Part shown: piece by piece, positions 24,870-34,986 of the stretch
Layout: each line of letters opens with the position of its first letter
How positions within the stretch are numbered: position 1 is the first letter of the stretch
Assembly (NCBI RefSeq): GCF_014649535.1
Contig: NZ_BMTF01000004.1
Coordinates: 50,397-114,396 of the forward strand
DNA length: 64,000 nucleotides
DNA from: Streptomyces gelaticus
GTDB lineage: Bacteria; Actinomycetota; Actinomycetes; Streptomycetales; Streptomycetaceae
Direction of reading: 5' to 3'
The notes under the pieces: generated by a model
Seen by the model: only the letters and a program-made list of their open reading frames with translations
What the model was told of the DNA's origin: nothing
The model's database searches: none
Position numbers and translations under genes: made by a program

Positions 24870-27800
24870 GTGTCGTCTCAGTCCCCCAGTAACTCGAGCA
24901 TCTCGACCGAACAAGCCGGCCCGGGTACGAACCCGGCCGCTGCTTTCGGGCCCAATGAGTGGCTCGTCGACGAGATCTACCAGCAGTACCTCCAGGATCC
25001 CAATTCGGTCGATCGCGCCTGGTGGGACTTCTTCGCCGACTACAAGCCGGGTACCTCCGGCACGGCGGACAAGCCCGTTCCCGGCGCCCCGGCAACAGGA
25101 GCTGCGGTGACCCCCGCCCCGGCCGCATCCGCCCAGGCCGCCCCTGCGCAGGCCCCGGCCCCGGCCGCCCCCGCCCCGGCCCCCGCACAGGCCGCCCCCA
25201 CCGCCGCTCCGGCGGCCCCGGCCGCTCCGGCGAAGGCCGCTCCGGCTCCGGCCGCGAAGGCCGCCGCTCCGGCCAAGGCCGCGGCAGCGCCGGCCACCGA
25301 GACCCCGGAGGGCCCCGAGTACGTGACGCTGCGGGGCCCCTCGGCCGCCGTCGCGAAGAACATGAACGCCTCGCTGGAGCTGCCGACGGCCACGTCCGTC
25401 CGCGCCGTCCCGGTGAAGCTGCTCTTCGACAACCGCATCGTCATCAACAACCACCTCAAGCGCGCCCGGGGCGGGAAGATCTCCTTCACGCACCTCATCG
25501 GGTACGCGATGGTGCAGGCCCTCAAGGCCATGCCGGCGATGAACCACTCCTTCGCGGTGAAGGACGGCAAGCCGACCCTGGTCAAGCCGGAGCACGTGAA
25601 CCTCGGTCTCGCCATCGACCTGGTGAAGCCGAACGGCGACCGCCAGCTGGTCGTCGCGGCCATCAAGAAGGCCGAGACGCTCAACTTCTTCGAGTTCTGG
25701 CAGGCCTACGAGGACATCGTCCGCCGCGCCCGCAACGGCAAGCTCGGCATGGACGACTTCACCGGCGTCACCGCCTCGCTGACCAACCCCGGCGGCATCG
25801 GCACCGTCCACTCGGTGCCCCGCCTGATGCCCGGCCAGGGCCTCATCATGGGCGTCGGCGCGATGGACTACCCGGCCGAGTTCCAGGGCACCTCGCAGGA
25901 CACCCTGAACAAGCTGGGCATCTCCAAGATCATGACGCTGACCTCGACGTACGACCACCGGGTCATCCAGGGCGCCGCCTCCGGCGAGTTCCTGCGGATC
26001 GTCGCCCAGCTCCTGCTCGGCGAGAACGAGTTCTACGACGAGATCTTCAAGTCGCTGCGCATCCCGTACGAGCCGGTCCGCTGGCTCACGGACATCGACG
26101 CCTCGCACGACAACGACGTGACCAAGGCCGCGCGGGTCTTCGAGCTGATCCACTCCTACCGGGTCCGCGGCCACGTCATGGCCGACACCGACCCGCTGGA
26201 GTACCGCCAGCGCAAGCACCCCGACCTGGACATCACCGAGCACGGCCTCACCCTGTGGGACCTGGAGCGGGACTTCGCGGTCGGCGGTTTCGCCGGCAAG
26301 TCGATGATGAAGCTCCGCGACATCCTCGGTGTGCTGCGCGAGTCGTACTGCCGCACCACCGGCATCGAGTTCATGCACATCCAGGACCCGAAGCAGCGCA
26401 AGTGGCTCCAGGACCGGGTGGAGCGCCCGCGTGCCCAGCAGCCCGAGCGCGAGGAGCAGCTGCGCATCCTGCGCCGGCTGAACGCAGCCGAGGCGTTCGA
26501 GACGTTCCTGCAGACCAAGTACGTCGGCCAGAAGCGGTTCTCGCTGGAGGGCGGCGAGTCCGTCATCCCGCTGCTCGACGCGGTCATCGACTCCGCCGCC
26601 GAGGCCCGCCTCGACGAGGTCGTCATCGGCATGGCCCACCGTGGCCGGCTCAACGTCCTCGCCAACATCGTGGGCAAGTCGTACGCCCAGATCTTCCGCG
26701 AGTTCGAGGGCAATCTCGACCCCCGGTCGATGCACGGCTCCGGCGACGTCAAGTACCACCTGGGCGCCGAGGGCACCTTCACCGGTCTGGACGGCGAGCA
26801 GATCAAGGTCTCGCTGGCCGCCAACCCCTCGCACCTGGAGGCGGTCGACCCGGTCCTGGAGGGCATCGCCCGCGCCAAGCAGGACATCATCAACAAGGGC
26901 GGCACGGACTTCACGGTCCTGCCCGTGGCGCTCCACGGCGACGCGGCCTTCGCGGGCCAGGGCGTCGTCGCCGAGACGCTCAACATGTCGCAGCTGCGCG
27001 GCTACCGCACCGGCGGCACCGTGCACGTGGTGATCAACAACCAGGTCGGCTTCACCGCCGCCCCGGAGTCCTCGCGCTCCTCGATGTACGCCACCGACGT
27101 GGCGCGCATGATCGAGGCGCCGATCATCCACGTCAACGGCGACGACCCCGAGGCCGTCGTCCGCGTCGCGCGGCTCGCCTTCGAGTTCCGCCAGGCGTTC
27201 AACAAGGACGTCGTGATCGACCTCATCTGCTACCGCCGCCGCGGTCACAACGAGGGCGACAACCCGGAGTTCACCAACCCGCAGATGTACACCCTGATCG
27301 ACAAGAAGCGCTCGGTGCGCAAGCTGTACACCGAGTCCCTCATCGGTCGCGGCGACATCACGCTGGAAGAGGCGGAGCAGGCGCTCCAGGACTTCCAGGG
27401 CCAGCTGGAGAAGGTCTTCGCGGAGGTCCGCGAGGCCACCTCGCTGCCGGCTCCGGCGCACACCCCCGAGGTGCAGCCCGAGTTCCCGGTCTCCGTGACC
27501 ACCGCGGTCTCCCCGGAGGTCGTCAAGGTGATCGCGGAGTCCCAGGTCAACATCCCCGACCGGATCACCGTCCACCCCCGCCTGATGCCGCAGATGCAGC
27601 GCCGCGCGGCCTCGGTGGAGAACGGCACGATCGACTGGGGCATGGGCGAGACCCTGGCCATCGGTTCGCTGCTGATGGAGGGCACCCCGGTCCGGCTCGC
27701 CGGCCAGGACTCCCGCCGCGGCACCTTCGGCCAGCGCCACGCGGTCCTCGTCGACCAGGTGACCGGCGAGGACTACACCCCGCTGCTCTACCTCTCCGAC

Positions 27801-28679
27801 GAGCAGGCCCGTTACAACGTCTACGACTCGCTGCTCAGCGAGTACGCGGCGATGGGCTTCGAGTACGGCTACTCGCTGGCCCGCCCGGAGTCGCTGGTCG
27901 TCTGGGAGGCCCAGTTCGGTGACTTCGTCAACGGCGCGCAGACCGTCGTCGACGAGTTCATCTCCTCGGCCGAGCAGAAGTGGGGTCAGACCTCCGGCGT
28001 CACGCTGCTGCTGCCGCACGGCTACGAGGGCCAGGGCCCGGACCACTCGTCCGCCCGCCCGGAGCGCTTCCTCACGCTGTGCGCGCAGAACAACATGACG
28101 GTCGCCATGCCGACCCTGCCGTCGAACTACTTCCACCTCCTGCGGTGGCAGGTGCACAACCCGCACCACAAGCCGCTGATCGTCTTCACCCCGAAGTCGA
28201 TGCTCCGCCTCAAGGCGGCCGCGTCGAAGGTGGAGGAGTTCACCACCGGCGGCTTCCGCCCGGTGATCGGCGACGACTCGGTGAACCCGGCCGACGTCCG
28301 CAAGGTCGTCTTCTGCGCCGGCAAGGTCTACTACGACCTGGAGGCCGAGCGTGCGAAGCGCGGCGTCACGGACACCGCGATCATCCGTCTGGAGCGCCTG
28401 TACCCGCTGCCGGGTGCCGAGCTCCAGGCCGAGATCGCCAAGTACCCGAACGCCGAGAAGTACCTCTGGACCCAGGAGGAGCCGGCCAACCAGGGTGCCT
28501 GGCCGTTCATCGCCCTGAACCTGATCGACCACCTGGACCTGGCCGTCGGCGCCGATGTCCCGCACGGTGAGCGCCTGCGCCGCATCTCGCGCCCGCACAG
28601 CTCGTCCCCGGCGGTCGGCTCGGCCAAGCGCCACCAGGCCGAGCAGGCCCAGCTGGTCGCCGAGGTCTTCGAGGCCTGA
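24870..28679 (+). CDS. kgd: Multifunctional 2-oxoglutarate dehydrogenase/decarboxylase Kgd (SucA-type)
   Basis: A 1,269-residue actinobacterial-type enzyme of the TCA cycle joining an E2-like succinyltransferase domain to a full thiamine-diphosphate E1. The N-terminus has [14 protein letters not shown], followed by an Ala/Pro-rich linker (about 65-150) and an E2-type catalytic domain ending [10 protein letters not shown]. The E1 part carries [20 protein letters not shown] and the diphosphate-binding [10 protein letters not shown]. The enzyme lacks a lipoyl domain and works with a separate lipoylated E2 and lipoamide dehydrogenase. The GTG at 24870 was chosen to match the usual MSSQSP-type start; the frame is open 17 codons further to a TTG. 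A strong terminator follows. Confidence 0.95.
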   Translation: MSSQSPSNSSISTEQAGPGTNPAAAFGPNEWLVDEIYQQYLQDPNSVDRAWWDFFADYKPGTSGTADKPVPGAPATGAAVTPAPAASAQAAPAQAPAPAAPAPAPAQAAPTAAPAAPAAPAKAAPAPAAKAAAPAKAAAAPATETPEGPEYVTLRGPSAAVAKNMNASLELPTATSVRAVPVKLLFDNRIVINNHLKRARGGKISFTHLIGYAMVQALKAMPAMNHSFAVKDGKPTLVKPEHVNLGLAIDLVKPNGDRQLVVAAIKKAETLNFFEFWQAYEDIVRRARNGKLGMDDFTGVTASLTNPGGIGTVHSVPRLMPGQGLIMGVGAMDYPAEFQGTSQDTLNKLGISKIMTLTSTYDHRVIQGAASGEFLRIVAQLLLGENEFYDEIFKSLRIPYEPVRWLTDIDASHDNDVTKAARVFELIHSYRVRGHVMADTDPLEYRQRKHPDLDITEHGLTLWDLERDFAVGGFAGKSMMKLRDILGVLRESYCRTTGIEFMHIQDPKQRKWLQDRVERPRAQQPEREEQLRILRRLNAAEAFETFLQTKYVGQKRFSLEGGESVIPLLDAVIDSAAEARLDEVVIGMAHRGRLNVLANIVGKSYAQIFREFEGNLDPRSMHGSGDVKYHLGAEGTFTGLDGEQIKVSLAANPSHLEAVDPVLEGIARAKQDIINKGGTDFTVLPVALHGDAAFAGQGVVAETLNMSQLRGYRTGGTVHVVINNQVGFTAAPESSRSSMYATDVARMIEAPIIHVNGDDPEAVVRVARLAFEFRQAFNKDVVIDLICYRRRGHNEGDNPEFTNPQMYTLIDKKRSVRKLYTESLIGRGDITLEEAEQALQDFQGQLEKVFAEVREATSLPAPAHTPEVQPEFPVSVTTAVSPEVVKVIAESQVNIPDRITVHPRLMPQMQRRAASVENGTIDWGMGETLAIGSLLMEGTPVRLAGQDSRRGTFGQRHAVLVDQVTGEDYTPLLYLSDEQARYNVYDSLLSEYAAMGFEYGYSLARPESLVVWEAQFGDFVNGAQTVVDEFISSAEQKWGQTSGVTLLLPHGYEGQGPDHSSARPERFLTLCAQNNMTVAMPTLPSNYFHLLRWQVHNPHHKPLIVFTPKSMLRLKAAASKVEEFTTGGFRPVIGDDSVNPADVRKVVFCAGKVYYDLEAERAKRGVTDTAIIRLERLYPLPGAELQAEIAKYPNAEKYLWTQEEPANQGAWPFIALNLIDHLDLAVGADVPHGERLRRISRPHSSSPAVGSAKRHQAEQAQLVAEVFEA

Positions 28680-28696
28680 CCCGCTGCCGTACGAAC

Positions 28697-28737
28697 AGGG
28701 GCCCGTTCCCGCGAGACGATCGCGGGGACGGGCCCCT
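28697..28737 (+). terminator. Strong terminator after kgd
   Basis: A 17-base stem, AGGGGCCCGTTCCCGCG (28697-28713) with CGCGGGGACGGGCCCCT (28721-28737), containing one G-U pair, and a 7-base loop, 18 bases after the kgd stop. Confidence 0.9.
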
Positions 28738-29121
28738 CGGCCTGTCACGGGGTGGGCCCGCCTGGTGCTGTGACTTGAAAGGTTCACCGGCTCGTGACGC
28801 CCGGCACGGCACTGGTTCGTGCCTGGGACTCAATTCCGGCCACCGGCCACTTGGTTCGCCGTGGTCGGTCCGTCAACCGCGCAGACCGACCGGCACGTGT
28901 CCGTACTGGGCGGTTCCCCAGGATTCGCTGAACGGACCACATTGCATCCACAAAGGGGACACAGAGAAGGGTCTGCCCTCACAGCACTCACACCGGTCGC
29001 GCAGAACCATGGCTGACTTCGGACCCTCGTGGCAAGATTGGAGATCAACGGGGGACACGAGCAATCCAGGCATGGTGCAATGCGCTCCCCCCTGCCCTGA
29101 CCAAGCGGGAGGAGATCAACG
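28738..29121. other. Gene-free region at the left edge of the accessory island
   Basis: These 384 bases hold no convincing coding sequence; open frames on both strands lack ribosome sites and recognisable composition. It contains the transition from kgd to the lanthipeptide region and, near its end, CAAGCGGGAGGAG, the ribosome site of the small ORF at 29122. A promoter for that ORF and the SARP gene is expected here, but I cannot place one. Confidence 0.4.
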
Positions 29122-29253
29122 ATGACGATCCACAGCGCGCCGACAGCGGCGGAATCCACCACGGCACCAGGTGTCGGCGCGCCAGCAGGTCCTACGAGCA
29201 GAACCCGTGTCCACGGCGGCTGCACGGCGGACGCCCTGGACCGGGGTTGTTGA
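29122..29253 (+). CDS. Small ORF (43 residues) with a strong ribosome site
   Basis: ATG at 29122 follows GGGAGGAG at about nine bases spacing, unusually good for this region. The peptide starts MTIHSAPTAAESTTAPGVGA, is rich in Ser, Thr, Ala and Pro, and ends GGCTADALDRGC with two cysteines. I recognise no family. It lies about 200 bases upstream of the SARP gene on the same strand. It could be a leader peptide for the SARP transcript, an unrecognised modified-peptide precursor, or a remnant of a larger gene. Nothing beyond the ribosome site proves it is translated. Confidence 0.4.
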   Translation: MTIHSAPTAAESTTAPGVGAPAGPTSRTRVHGGCTADALDRGC

Positions 29254-29457
29254 CCGTCGTTCGGCAGAGCGATCCGCACTCCGTGGTGTCGTCTGCCGCA
29301 GCAGTGTTCCGGGGTGTGTCCACCGGACCGGGGCGGGAGAGCCGACGGCTGCCGCACCGTCCGGGCGGCCCGCGGCACGGCCTTCGGGGCTGTTCCTCTT
29401 GCCGGGCGCTCCGATACCCGGGCGGCTCGCGTCCCGCGTCAGGCCTGTTGGACCGTC

Positions 29458-30297
29458 ATGCAGTCTGGTGAAATATGCAGCGCGCGCTTCAGCATTCTCG
29501 GTCCGTTGCTCGTCCAGGGCGACAACCGGATGATCTCGCCCGTCCGGCGCGCCGTCCTCACCGCTCTCCTGCTCCGGACCGGGCGGCCGATCACCATTTC
29601 CGAGTTCGCCGAACTGCTGTGGGACGAGCCCCCGGCTTCCGCCACGGCGAACATCCGCAGCCATCTCACGGGCCTGCGACGCGACCTCGACGGGACCCAG
29701 CGGGGACTCAGTGAAAGGTTACACACCTATCGGGGAGGTCATTGCGGGTACCGGCTCCACATCGAGCCGGACGAGCTCGACCTGACCAGGTTCGCCAAGG
29801 CGGCACGTACCGGCCGGACCCATCTCCTGTGCGGCGACCTCGACGCTGCCATCGCGTCACTGGAGGAAGCCATCACGCTGTGGCGTGGGCCGTTCGGTCA
29901 GGACCTGCCGCCGACACGCTGGTTCAGCGCGCACGTCGCCGGGCTCAACAACGCCCGCTTCGACGCGTATCAGGACCTGTTCACCGCCTGCATCCTTGCT
30001 GACCACACTGCGGTGCTCGGCTATCAGATCGAAAGCGCGATCGCCGAAGTGCCCTACCGTCAGCGCTTCTGGGAGCTGCTGGCCGCAGTCCACTGCATCA
30101 AGGGCGACGCCTCGAGTGCACTGGATGTGATCAAGCGCTGTCAGGCTCTGTTCGCCGACGACCTGGGCCTCGACCTGCCTCCGGGCATCGAGGCGATGAG
30201 GGCCGCGGCGCTGACCTGGGACAGCCGCAAGGCCTGGCGGCTCGTCGCGGCATCCGTACAGTCCCCCAGAGCGGAGGACGGCTCGCACCTGTCCTGA
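29458..30297 (+). CDS. SARP/BTAD-type pathway regulator
   Basis: A 279-residue transcriptional activator of the Streptomyces antibiotic regulatory protein family. The N-terminal OmpR-like winged helix spans about 10-100 (ARFSILGPLLVQGD start, then ISEFAELLWDEPPASATAN), and the bacterial transcriptional activation domain follows (TRFAKAARTGRTHL to the end). SARPs bind direct heptamer repeats and recruit RNA polymerase to biosynthetic promoters. The ATG at 29458 was chosen where the conserved domain begins. It is divergent from no gene but faces the convergent lanthipeptide operon, and is its most likely activator. Confidence 0.92.
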   Translation: MQSGEICSARFSILGPLLVQGDNRMISPVRRAVLTALLLRTGRPITISEFAELLWDEPPASATANIRSHLTGLRRDLDGTQRGLSERLHTYRGGHCGYRLHIEPDELDLTRFAKAARTGRTHLLCGDLDAAIASLEEAITLWRGPFGQDLPPTRWFSAHVAGLNNARFDAYQDLFTACILADHTAVLGYQIESAIAEVPYRQRFWELLAAVHCIKGDASSALDVIKRCQALFADDLGLDLPPGIEAMRAAALTWDSRKAWRLVAASVQSPRAEDGSHLS

Positions 30298-30304
30298 ACA
30301 CACG

Positions 30305-30334
30305 TCAGCCTCCCCGTTCACCAGGGGAGGCTGA
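30305..30334. terminator. Bidirectional terminator between SARP and exporter genes
   Basis: Stem TCAGCCTCCCC (30305-30315) with GGGGAGGCTGA (30324-30334), 11 perfect pairs and an 8-base loop, between convergent genes. Confidence 0.85.
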
Positions 30335-30370
30335 GTGCCTGGACGGTGTGAGAGCGCCGCGTCGACGCCC

Positions 30371-31252
30371 TCACACCACATCCCGTCTGCGCAGGAGGAC
30401 TGTTCCCACAAGGCCGGCGGTCAGGCCGTACGCGACCAGGACCACCGCGCCGGTCCACTGCGCCGGGGCACCGGCGAAGAGTTCACCGGGAGTGGTCATG
30501 ATCTGGGAGGCCACACCGGGAATGATCACTTGGACCTTCAGCACCCAGTCCTCTTCGATCACGAGTTCATGGATGGCCCGGAAGGCGAAGGCGACCACGA
30601 CCGAGGTGAGGAAGTACAACGCCGTCGCGGTGACGGTGGCGATCACCTGGTTGCGGATGAGCACGCCGAGGCCGAAGCCGAACACACCCCAGACGACGTA
30701 CGCGGCCAGGTTCAGCAGCACCGCGGACACCACGTCCGGGCTGCCGAGCTGGAGTCCCACATCTCGGGACGTCAGGAAGACGGTTCCGACCACGAGATCG
30801 ACGACGGTGGACACCAGCCACAGTCCGGCGGAGGCGATGACCACGACGGCCAGCTTGGCCGCGATGACGCGGCCCCGGCGCGGGGTCGCCAGGAACGTGG
30901 CGGTCAGGGTGCGGTGCTGGTACTCGTCGGTCACCAGCAGGACGGCCAGCACTCCTGCCAGGAGCAGGCCGACCGCCTGTCCGGACGTGTATATGGTCGC
31001 GGCGATATGGCCGACATCGCCCTGCGTCTCCCAGAGCCGGTGCATGGTGGCGATCTGCTCCGCCGACATGTCCTGACGGGGAGTCAGGATCGCGCCCGCC
31101 AGGTAGTCCTCGAAGGGCTGCATGAAGTTGGTGGCCTGCCAGCAGTACCACGACGCCATCAGAAGCGTCGTCCCGGCCATTGCGGCACCGACGGTCCACC
31201 AGGTGCGTACGGTCCGCAGTTTCAGCAGCTCGCTGCCGATCAGACCTGTCAT
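30371..31252 (-). CDS. ABC-2-type permease (lanthipeptide self-protection or export)
   Basis: A 293-residue permease with about six membrane helices; the first is WWTVGAAMAGTTLLMASWYC and the helix pair before the C-terminus includes IATVTATALYFLTSVVVAFA. It starts with MTGLIGSELLKLRTVRTWW, the usual opening of ABC-2 permeases of the NatB/LanE-G kind. The start overlaps the stop of the ATPase gene (ATGA). With the ATPase it probably forms an exporter that removes the mature peptide from the producer membrane (LanFEG-like immunity). It is the last gene of the lanthipeptide operon. Confidence 0.85.
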   Translation of the reverse strand: MTGLIGSELLKLRTVRTWWTVGAAMAGTTLLMASWYCWQATNFMQPFEDYLAGAILTPRQDMSAEQIATMHRLWETQGDVGHIAATIYTSGQAVGLLLAGVLAVLLVTDEYQHRTLTATFLATPRRGRVIAAKLAVVVIASAGLWLVSTVVDLVVGTVFLTSRDVGLQLGSPDVVSAVLLNLAAYVVWGVFGFGLGVLIRNQVIATVTATALYFLTSVVVAFAFRAIHELVIEEDWVLKVQVIIPGVASQIMTTPGELFAGAPAQWTGAVVLVAYGLTAGLVGTVLLRRRDVV

Positions 31253-32190
31253 CGGATCGTCGCCTCTCCGCCCGTGAGGTGCAAAAACGCGTGTTCCAGA
31301 TCGCGCTTCTCCTCGGCCAGTTCGTACAGCTCTCCGCCGTGGGCTGCGGCGAGCGAGGACACCGCGGCTGTTTCGAGGCCGGACACCAGCAGCACCTCTT
31401 CGCCGCCGGGAACACCGGCCGTGACGGTTGCGCCCGCGGAGGTGAGCGCCGCCTCCAGGTCCACGGTGCGCGAAACCCGGACCCGTACCCGTCGCGCCCT
31501 GCTCAGACCGCTGACGACCTCACGGGTCGCGCCCTGCGCCACCAGCCTTCCCCGGTTGATGATCACCAGGTCGTCGGCGGTCTGCTCGACCTCGGAAATG
31601 AGGTGACTGGAGACGAGCACGGTGCGCCCCTCGGCGGCGAAGTTCCGCAGGAGTTCACGCATCCATGCGATCCCTTCGGGGTCCAGCCCGTTGGCCGGCT
31701 CGTCGAGGACGAGCACGGCCGGGTCGCCCAGCAGCGCCTGTGCGAGATTGAGCCGTTGCCGCATACCGAGCGAGTACTCTCCGTACCGTCGCCGGGCGGC
31801 CGGCGTCAGCCCGACGAGGTCGAGCACCTCGTCGGCCTTGCGCGCGGGCAGCCCGGCCGCCGCGCACTGGACACGCAGGTGGTCGCGGCCGGTACGGCTC
31901 TTGTGCGCCCCCGATTCGTCGAGCATCGCGCCGACCGTCTTCAGCGGTTCCGCCAGTTCCTCGTACCGGTATCCGCCGATGGTCGCGGTGCCGGCGCTGG
32001 GAGCCGCCAGACTGAGCAGCATGCGCAGCGTGGTCGTCTTGCCCGCGCCATTGGGGCCGAGGAAGCCCGTCACGCGCCGCGGCGCGACCGTGAACGACAG
32101 GTTGTCGACGGCCACCACACCCCGGTATCGCTTCGTCAGGCCTTTCACCTCGATCGTGCCCGACTCGCTGTTCGGCCCTTTTCCCGCCAT
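31249..32190 (-). CDS. ABC transporter ATPase (LanF-like)
   Basis: A 313-residue ABC ATPase with Walker A GPNGAGKTT, signature YSLGMRQRL and Walker B VLVLDEPANGLD. The C-terminal extension after about residue 215 (VRVRVSRTVDLEAALTSAGA) is the domain typical of BcrA/LanF-type drug and lantibiotic exporters. It pairs with the permease encoded next, four bases overlapping. Immunity is inferred from this subfamily and from its position in the cluster; export of another compound cannot be excluded. Confidence 0.9.
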   Translation of the reverse strand: MAGKGPNSESGTIEVKGLTKRYRGVVAVDNLSFTVAPRRVTGFLGPNGAGKTTTLRMLLSLAAPSAGTATIGGYRYEELAEPLKTVGAMLDESGAHKSRTGRDHLRVQCAAAGLPARKADEVLDLVGLTPAARRRYGEYSLGMRQRLNLAQALLGDPAVLVLDEPANGLDPEGIAWMRELLRNFAAEGRTVLVSSHLISEVEQTADDLVIINRGRLVAQGATREVVSGLSRARRVRVRVSRTVDLEAALTSAGATVTAGVPGGEEVLLVSGLETAAVSSLAAAHGGELYELAEEKRDLEHAFLHLTGGEATIR

Positions 32191-32268
32191 GGAAGCGGTC
32201 CTCTCTTTGTCTTTCGGCTCGGGCCGGCAGGGAGCGAACCGCGCTCCGTGCAGGCCGCCCGCAGACGG

Positions 32269-32778
32269 CTACCGGGCCGCCTGTGGGTTCCGGTGCACGC
32301 GTATGTCCTCGTAGAGGTGCGACCGGCGCACTCGCCGAGTGCGCAGCAGCCTGCGCAAGTCGGCACGGGTGTCGTGCATCAGCTGCCACTGGAAGTAGTT
32401 GACGTACTCGGCCGCGGCCAGCCCGTACAGGACTGCCCCCGGCACCACCTCGATCCCTCGCGGCCTGTCGGCAAGGGCCGTCGCGATCACCACGAGACCC
32501 GCCGCCAGGCCCACCGCGCACACCGGTCGCAGCCACCGGAACACCCCCATCAGAGGTGGCCGGGACAGTCCCGCACCCAACTGGCGCAGCTTCGCGGCCC
32601 AGTACAGCGCACCGATGACCAGGTGCGCGGCCGCCAGCCCGTACCCGACGGCGTTCGCCGCGCTCATCGGGGCGTCCAGCGTCACGAACACCACCCAGCC
32701 GATCCAGACGGTGTTCGCAAGCTCCAGCACGGCCAGGTTGCGCAGCCGCGCCGTGAGTTCCGCCCGGAGGCGATTCAT
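32269..32778 (-). CDS. Membrane protein of the lanthipeptide cluster
   Basis: A 169-residue protein with four hydrophobic helices (VLELANTVWIGWVVFV, AVGYGLAAAHLVIGALYW, PVCAVGLAAGLVVIATALA, VVPGAVLYGLAAAEYVNYF) and a basic C-terminus. The ATG at 32778 was chosen because AAGGGG lies eight bases before it; a GTG three codons earlier is possible. I recognise no named family. Its place between the LanT gene and the ABC exporter suggests an accessory immunity or assembly role, which is only inference. Confidence 0.75.
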   Translation of the reverse strand: MNRLRAELTARLRNLAVLELANTVWIGWVVFVTLDAPMSAANAVGYGLAAAHLVIGALYWAAKLRQLGAGLSRPPLMGVFRWLRPVCAVGLAAGLVVIATALADRPRGIEVVPGAVLYGLAAAEYVNYFQWQLMHDTRADLRRLLRTRRVRRSHLYEDIRVHRNPQAAR

Positions 32779-32838
32779 GGTCGTCACCCCTTGAGCATGG
32801 CGTACCCACGCGGTCGCACCGCGGACGCGTCCGCCGGA

Positions 32839-34986
32839 TCAGTCATGGACGAGCTGCTGGTCGACCAGTGTGGCGTAGGTCCCGCCGAGCGCGATCAGTT
32901 CCTCGTGCCGTCCGTCCTCGACGATCCGGCCCCGGTCGAGGACGAGGATGCGATCGGCATCCCGAACCGTGCTCAGGCGGTGCGCGATGACGATGCGGGT
33001 GCAGTCGAGCTCCGAGAGGTTCTCGTGCACGACTGCCTCGGTCGTGGCGTCCAGATGGCTGCTGGCCTCGTCCAGGAGGAGTACGCGCGGCCGGTGCACG
33101 ACGGCACGGGCCAGGGCGATCCTTTGCCGCTGACCGCCGGACAGTCCGCTGCCGCCCTCGCCGAGGATCGTCTCGTAGCCCATCGGCATGCGCGTGATGT
33201 CGTCGTGGACGGCCGCGAGACGGGCGGCGGCGACGACGTCGTCCAGGTTCGCCTCGGGTTTCACCAGTGCGATGTTGCTCAGCACCGAACCGCTGAAGAT
33301 GTCGGCGTCCTGGGTGACCACACCGCACTGGCGCCGCAGATGTCCCAGGTCGATGTCGATCAGAGGCGTCTCGCCGTAGGTGATCTGCCCGTCGGTGGGG
33401 TCGTAGAGGCCGAGGATGAGGCGCGCCAGGGTGGACTTCCCCGAGCCACTGCTGCCGACGATGGCGATCTTCTCGCCCGGGTTGACCGTGAGCGAGATGT
33501 CCGAGAGAGCCTCCGGGCCGTCCCCGGAATACCGGAAGCTGACGTCCGTCAGCTTGATCGGCTCGTCCAGGGTGACCGTCTTGTCCCCCTGGCCGACGCT
33601 CTCGGACGGCTCGTTGAGTACGTCGCGCAGCCGGTCGAGGTGGACCCGGATGGTCTGGAACGTCTTGATGCTGCGGCCCAGTTGCGCCACCGGGGACAGC
33701 GCTGCCCCGGCGAGGGCGATCAGGGCGAGCATCTCGCCGAGGGAGAGGTTGTCGCTGAACACGAGCGAGGCACCGAGAACGAGCATCAGCAGGGGTGACG
33801 CCGTTCCGAGCATGCCCAGGACGCTGTCGATCGCGTTGTCGAGCCTGCTTCTGCGTACCGATGAGGCCAGCTGTTCGGTGAACTTCTGTGACCAGCGCTC
33901 GACGACGACGTGTTCGGCTCCGGACGACTTCACCGTCTCGGCACTGGTCACCGCTTCCAGGAGGGTGCTCTGTGCCTCACCGAGTGATTGGAGTTCGCGC
34001 TCGGTCAGGCGCTGTGCGGTCGGCGCCGAGAAGAACATGACGGCGAGCTGGACGGCGGCGATGGCCAGGATCGCGGCGACGAACAGCAGCGACTTGAATC
34101 CGATCACCACGAGGTAGATGCCCAGCAGGGCCACATCGAGGAAGACGGCGAGCAGCTGGCTGGAGACCGCATCACGTACATAGGCCATGCTCGACACGCG
34201 GACGAGGAGGTCACCGCCGGTGCGCAGTTGGAAGAACTGGTACGGCAGCGACATCAGGTGCCTGAGGAACGAGCCCATCATCGACCAGTCCATGCGGGTC
34301 TGGAGCCACAGCAGGAGCTCGGCCCGCGCCAGCGTCATCATCGCGTGGCTCACGGTGTAGGCGGCGAGGCCGGCCACCAGGATCAGGAGGGTGCTCTCCT
34401 GGCGGCCGGGCAGCACGCGGTCGACGACGTAGGCGGTCAGGAAGGCCGGGAGCAGCCCGAACACGGTCAGGAGGACCGAAGCCCCGACGATGGCCGACAG
34501 CACGCTGACCGAGCGCGGCAGGAACGGTCTGACGAAGGACCACAGTCCGGCCTCGCCCCCGGTGCGTCGTTCGAGCGCGTCGGTCGGCTCCAGTTCCAGA
34601 GCCACGCCCGTGAACGACGCGTCGAGCTCCGCATGGGTGATGCGGCGCCGCCCGGATGCGGGGTCGACGATGTCGGCGCCACTGCGGGTGATGCGTTCGA
34701 TCACCACGAAGTGGTTCATCCCCCAGTGAGCGATCACTGGCATCGACAGCCCCGCCAGAGCGTGCGGTTCGGCGCGGAAGGCCTTGACCTTCATGCCGAG
34801 TTCGCGCGCGTGCCGGGCGATGGAGGCGGCGCTGGCCCCGTCACGGGCCAGGACCATGCGGTCGCGCAGCTCGGCGACCGTGGTGTGTCTGCCGTGGTGG
34901 GCGAGCACCATCGCCAGAGCGGCGACACCGCATTCGACCGATGTGGACTGCAGGCGTACGGGAACCCGGCGGCGTCCGATCCTCAC
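32839..34986 (-). CDS. lanT: Peptidase-containing ABC transporter LanT (C39)
   Basis: A 715-residue bifunctional transporter that removes the leader peptide after a double-glycine-type motif and exports the product. The N-terminal C39 peptidase has Cys19 in STSVECGVAAL, His92 in GMNHFVV and Asp108 in IVDPASG, a complete triad. About six transmembrane helices span roughly 155-430. The ATPase carries GSSGSGKST, LSGGQRQR and VLLLDEASSHLD. Its start overlaps the adaptor gene by four bases. It matches the leader ends of both precursor peptides in this cluster (AGG and NGA). Confidence 0.95.
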   Translation of the reverse strand: MRIGRRRVPVRLQSTSVECGVAALAMVLAHHGRHTTVAELRDRMVLARDGASAASIARHARELGMKVKAFRAEPHALAGLSMPVIAHWGMNHFVVIERITRSGADIVDPASGRRRITHAELDASFTGVALELEPTDALERRTGGEAGLWSFVRPFLPRSVSVLSAIVGASVLLTVFGLLPAFLTAYVVDRVLPGRQESTLLILVAGLAAYTVSHAMMTLARAELLLWLQTRMDWSMMGSFLRHLMSLPYQFFQLRTGGDLLVRVSSMAYVRDAVSSQLLAVFLDVALLGIYLVVIGFKSLLFVAAILAIAAVQLAVMFFSAPTAQRLTERELQSLGEAQSTLLEAVTSAETVKSSGAEHVVVERWSQKFTEQLASSVRRSRLDNAIDSVLGMLGTASPLLMLVLGASLVFSDNLSLGEMLALIALAGAALSPVAQLGRSIKTFQTIRVHLDRLRDVLNEPSESVGQGDKTVTLDEPIKLTDVSFRYSGDGPEALSDISLTVNPGEKIAIVGSSGSGKSTLARLILGLYDPTDGQITYGETPLIDIDLGHLRRQCGVVTQDADIFSGSVLSNIALVKPEANLDDVVAAARLAAVHDDITRMPMGYETILGEGGSGLSGGQRQRIALARAVVHRPRVLLLDEASSHLDATTEAVVHENLSELDCTRIVIAHRLSTVRDADRILVLDRGRIVEDGRHEELIALGGTYATLVDQQLVHD

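Noticed and set aside
23511..28787. 1,758-residue minus-strand frame opposite the histidine kinase and kgd
   Set aside because: A typical antisense shadow of high-GC coding sequence; the plus-strand genes have clear domains, and the antisense translation is low-complexity with no motif.
28830..29378. 182-residue minus-strand frame between kgd and the SARP gene
   Set aside because: No ribosome site, irregular Cys/Pro/Arg-rich composition and no recognisable domain.
31180..33798. 872-residue plus-strand frame opposite the lanthipeptide exporter genes
   Set aside because: Antisense shadow covering three well-defined minus-strand genes.
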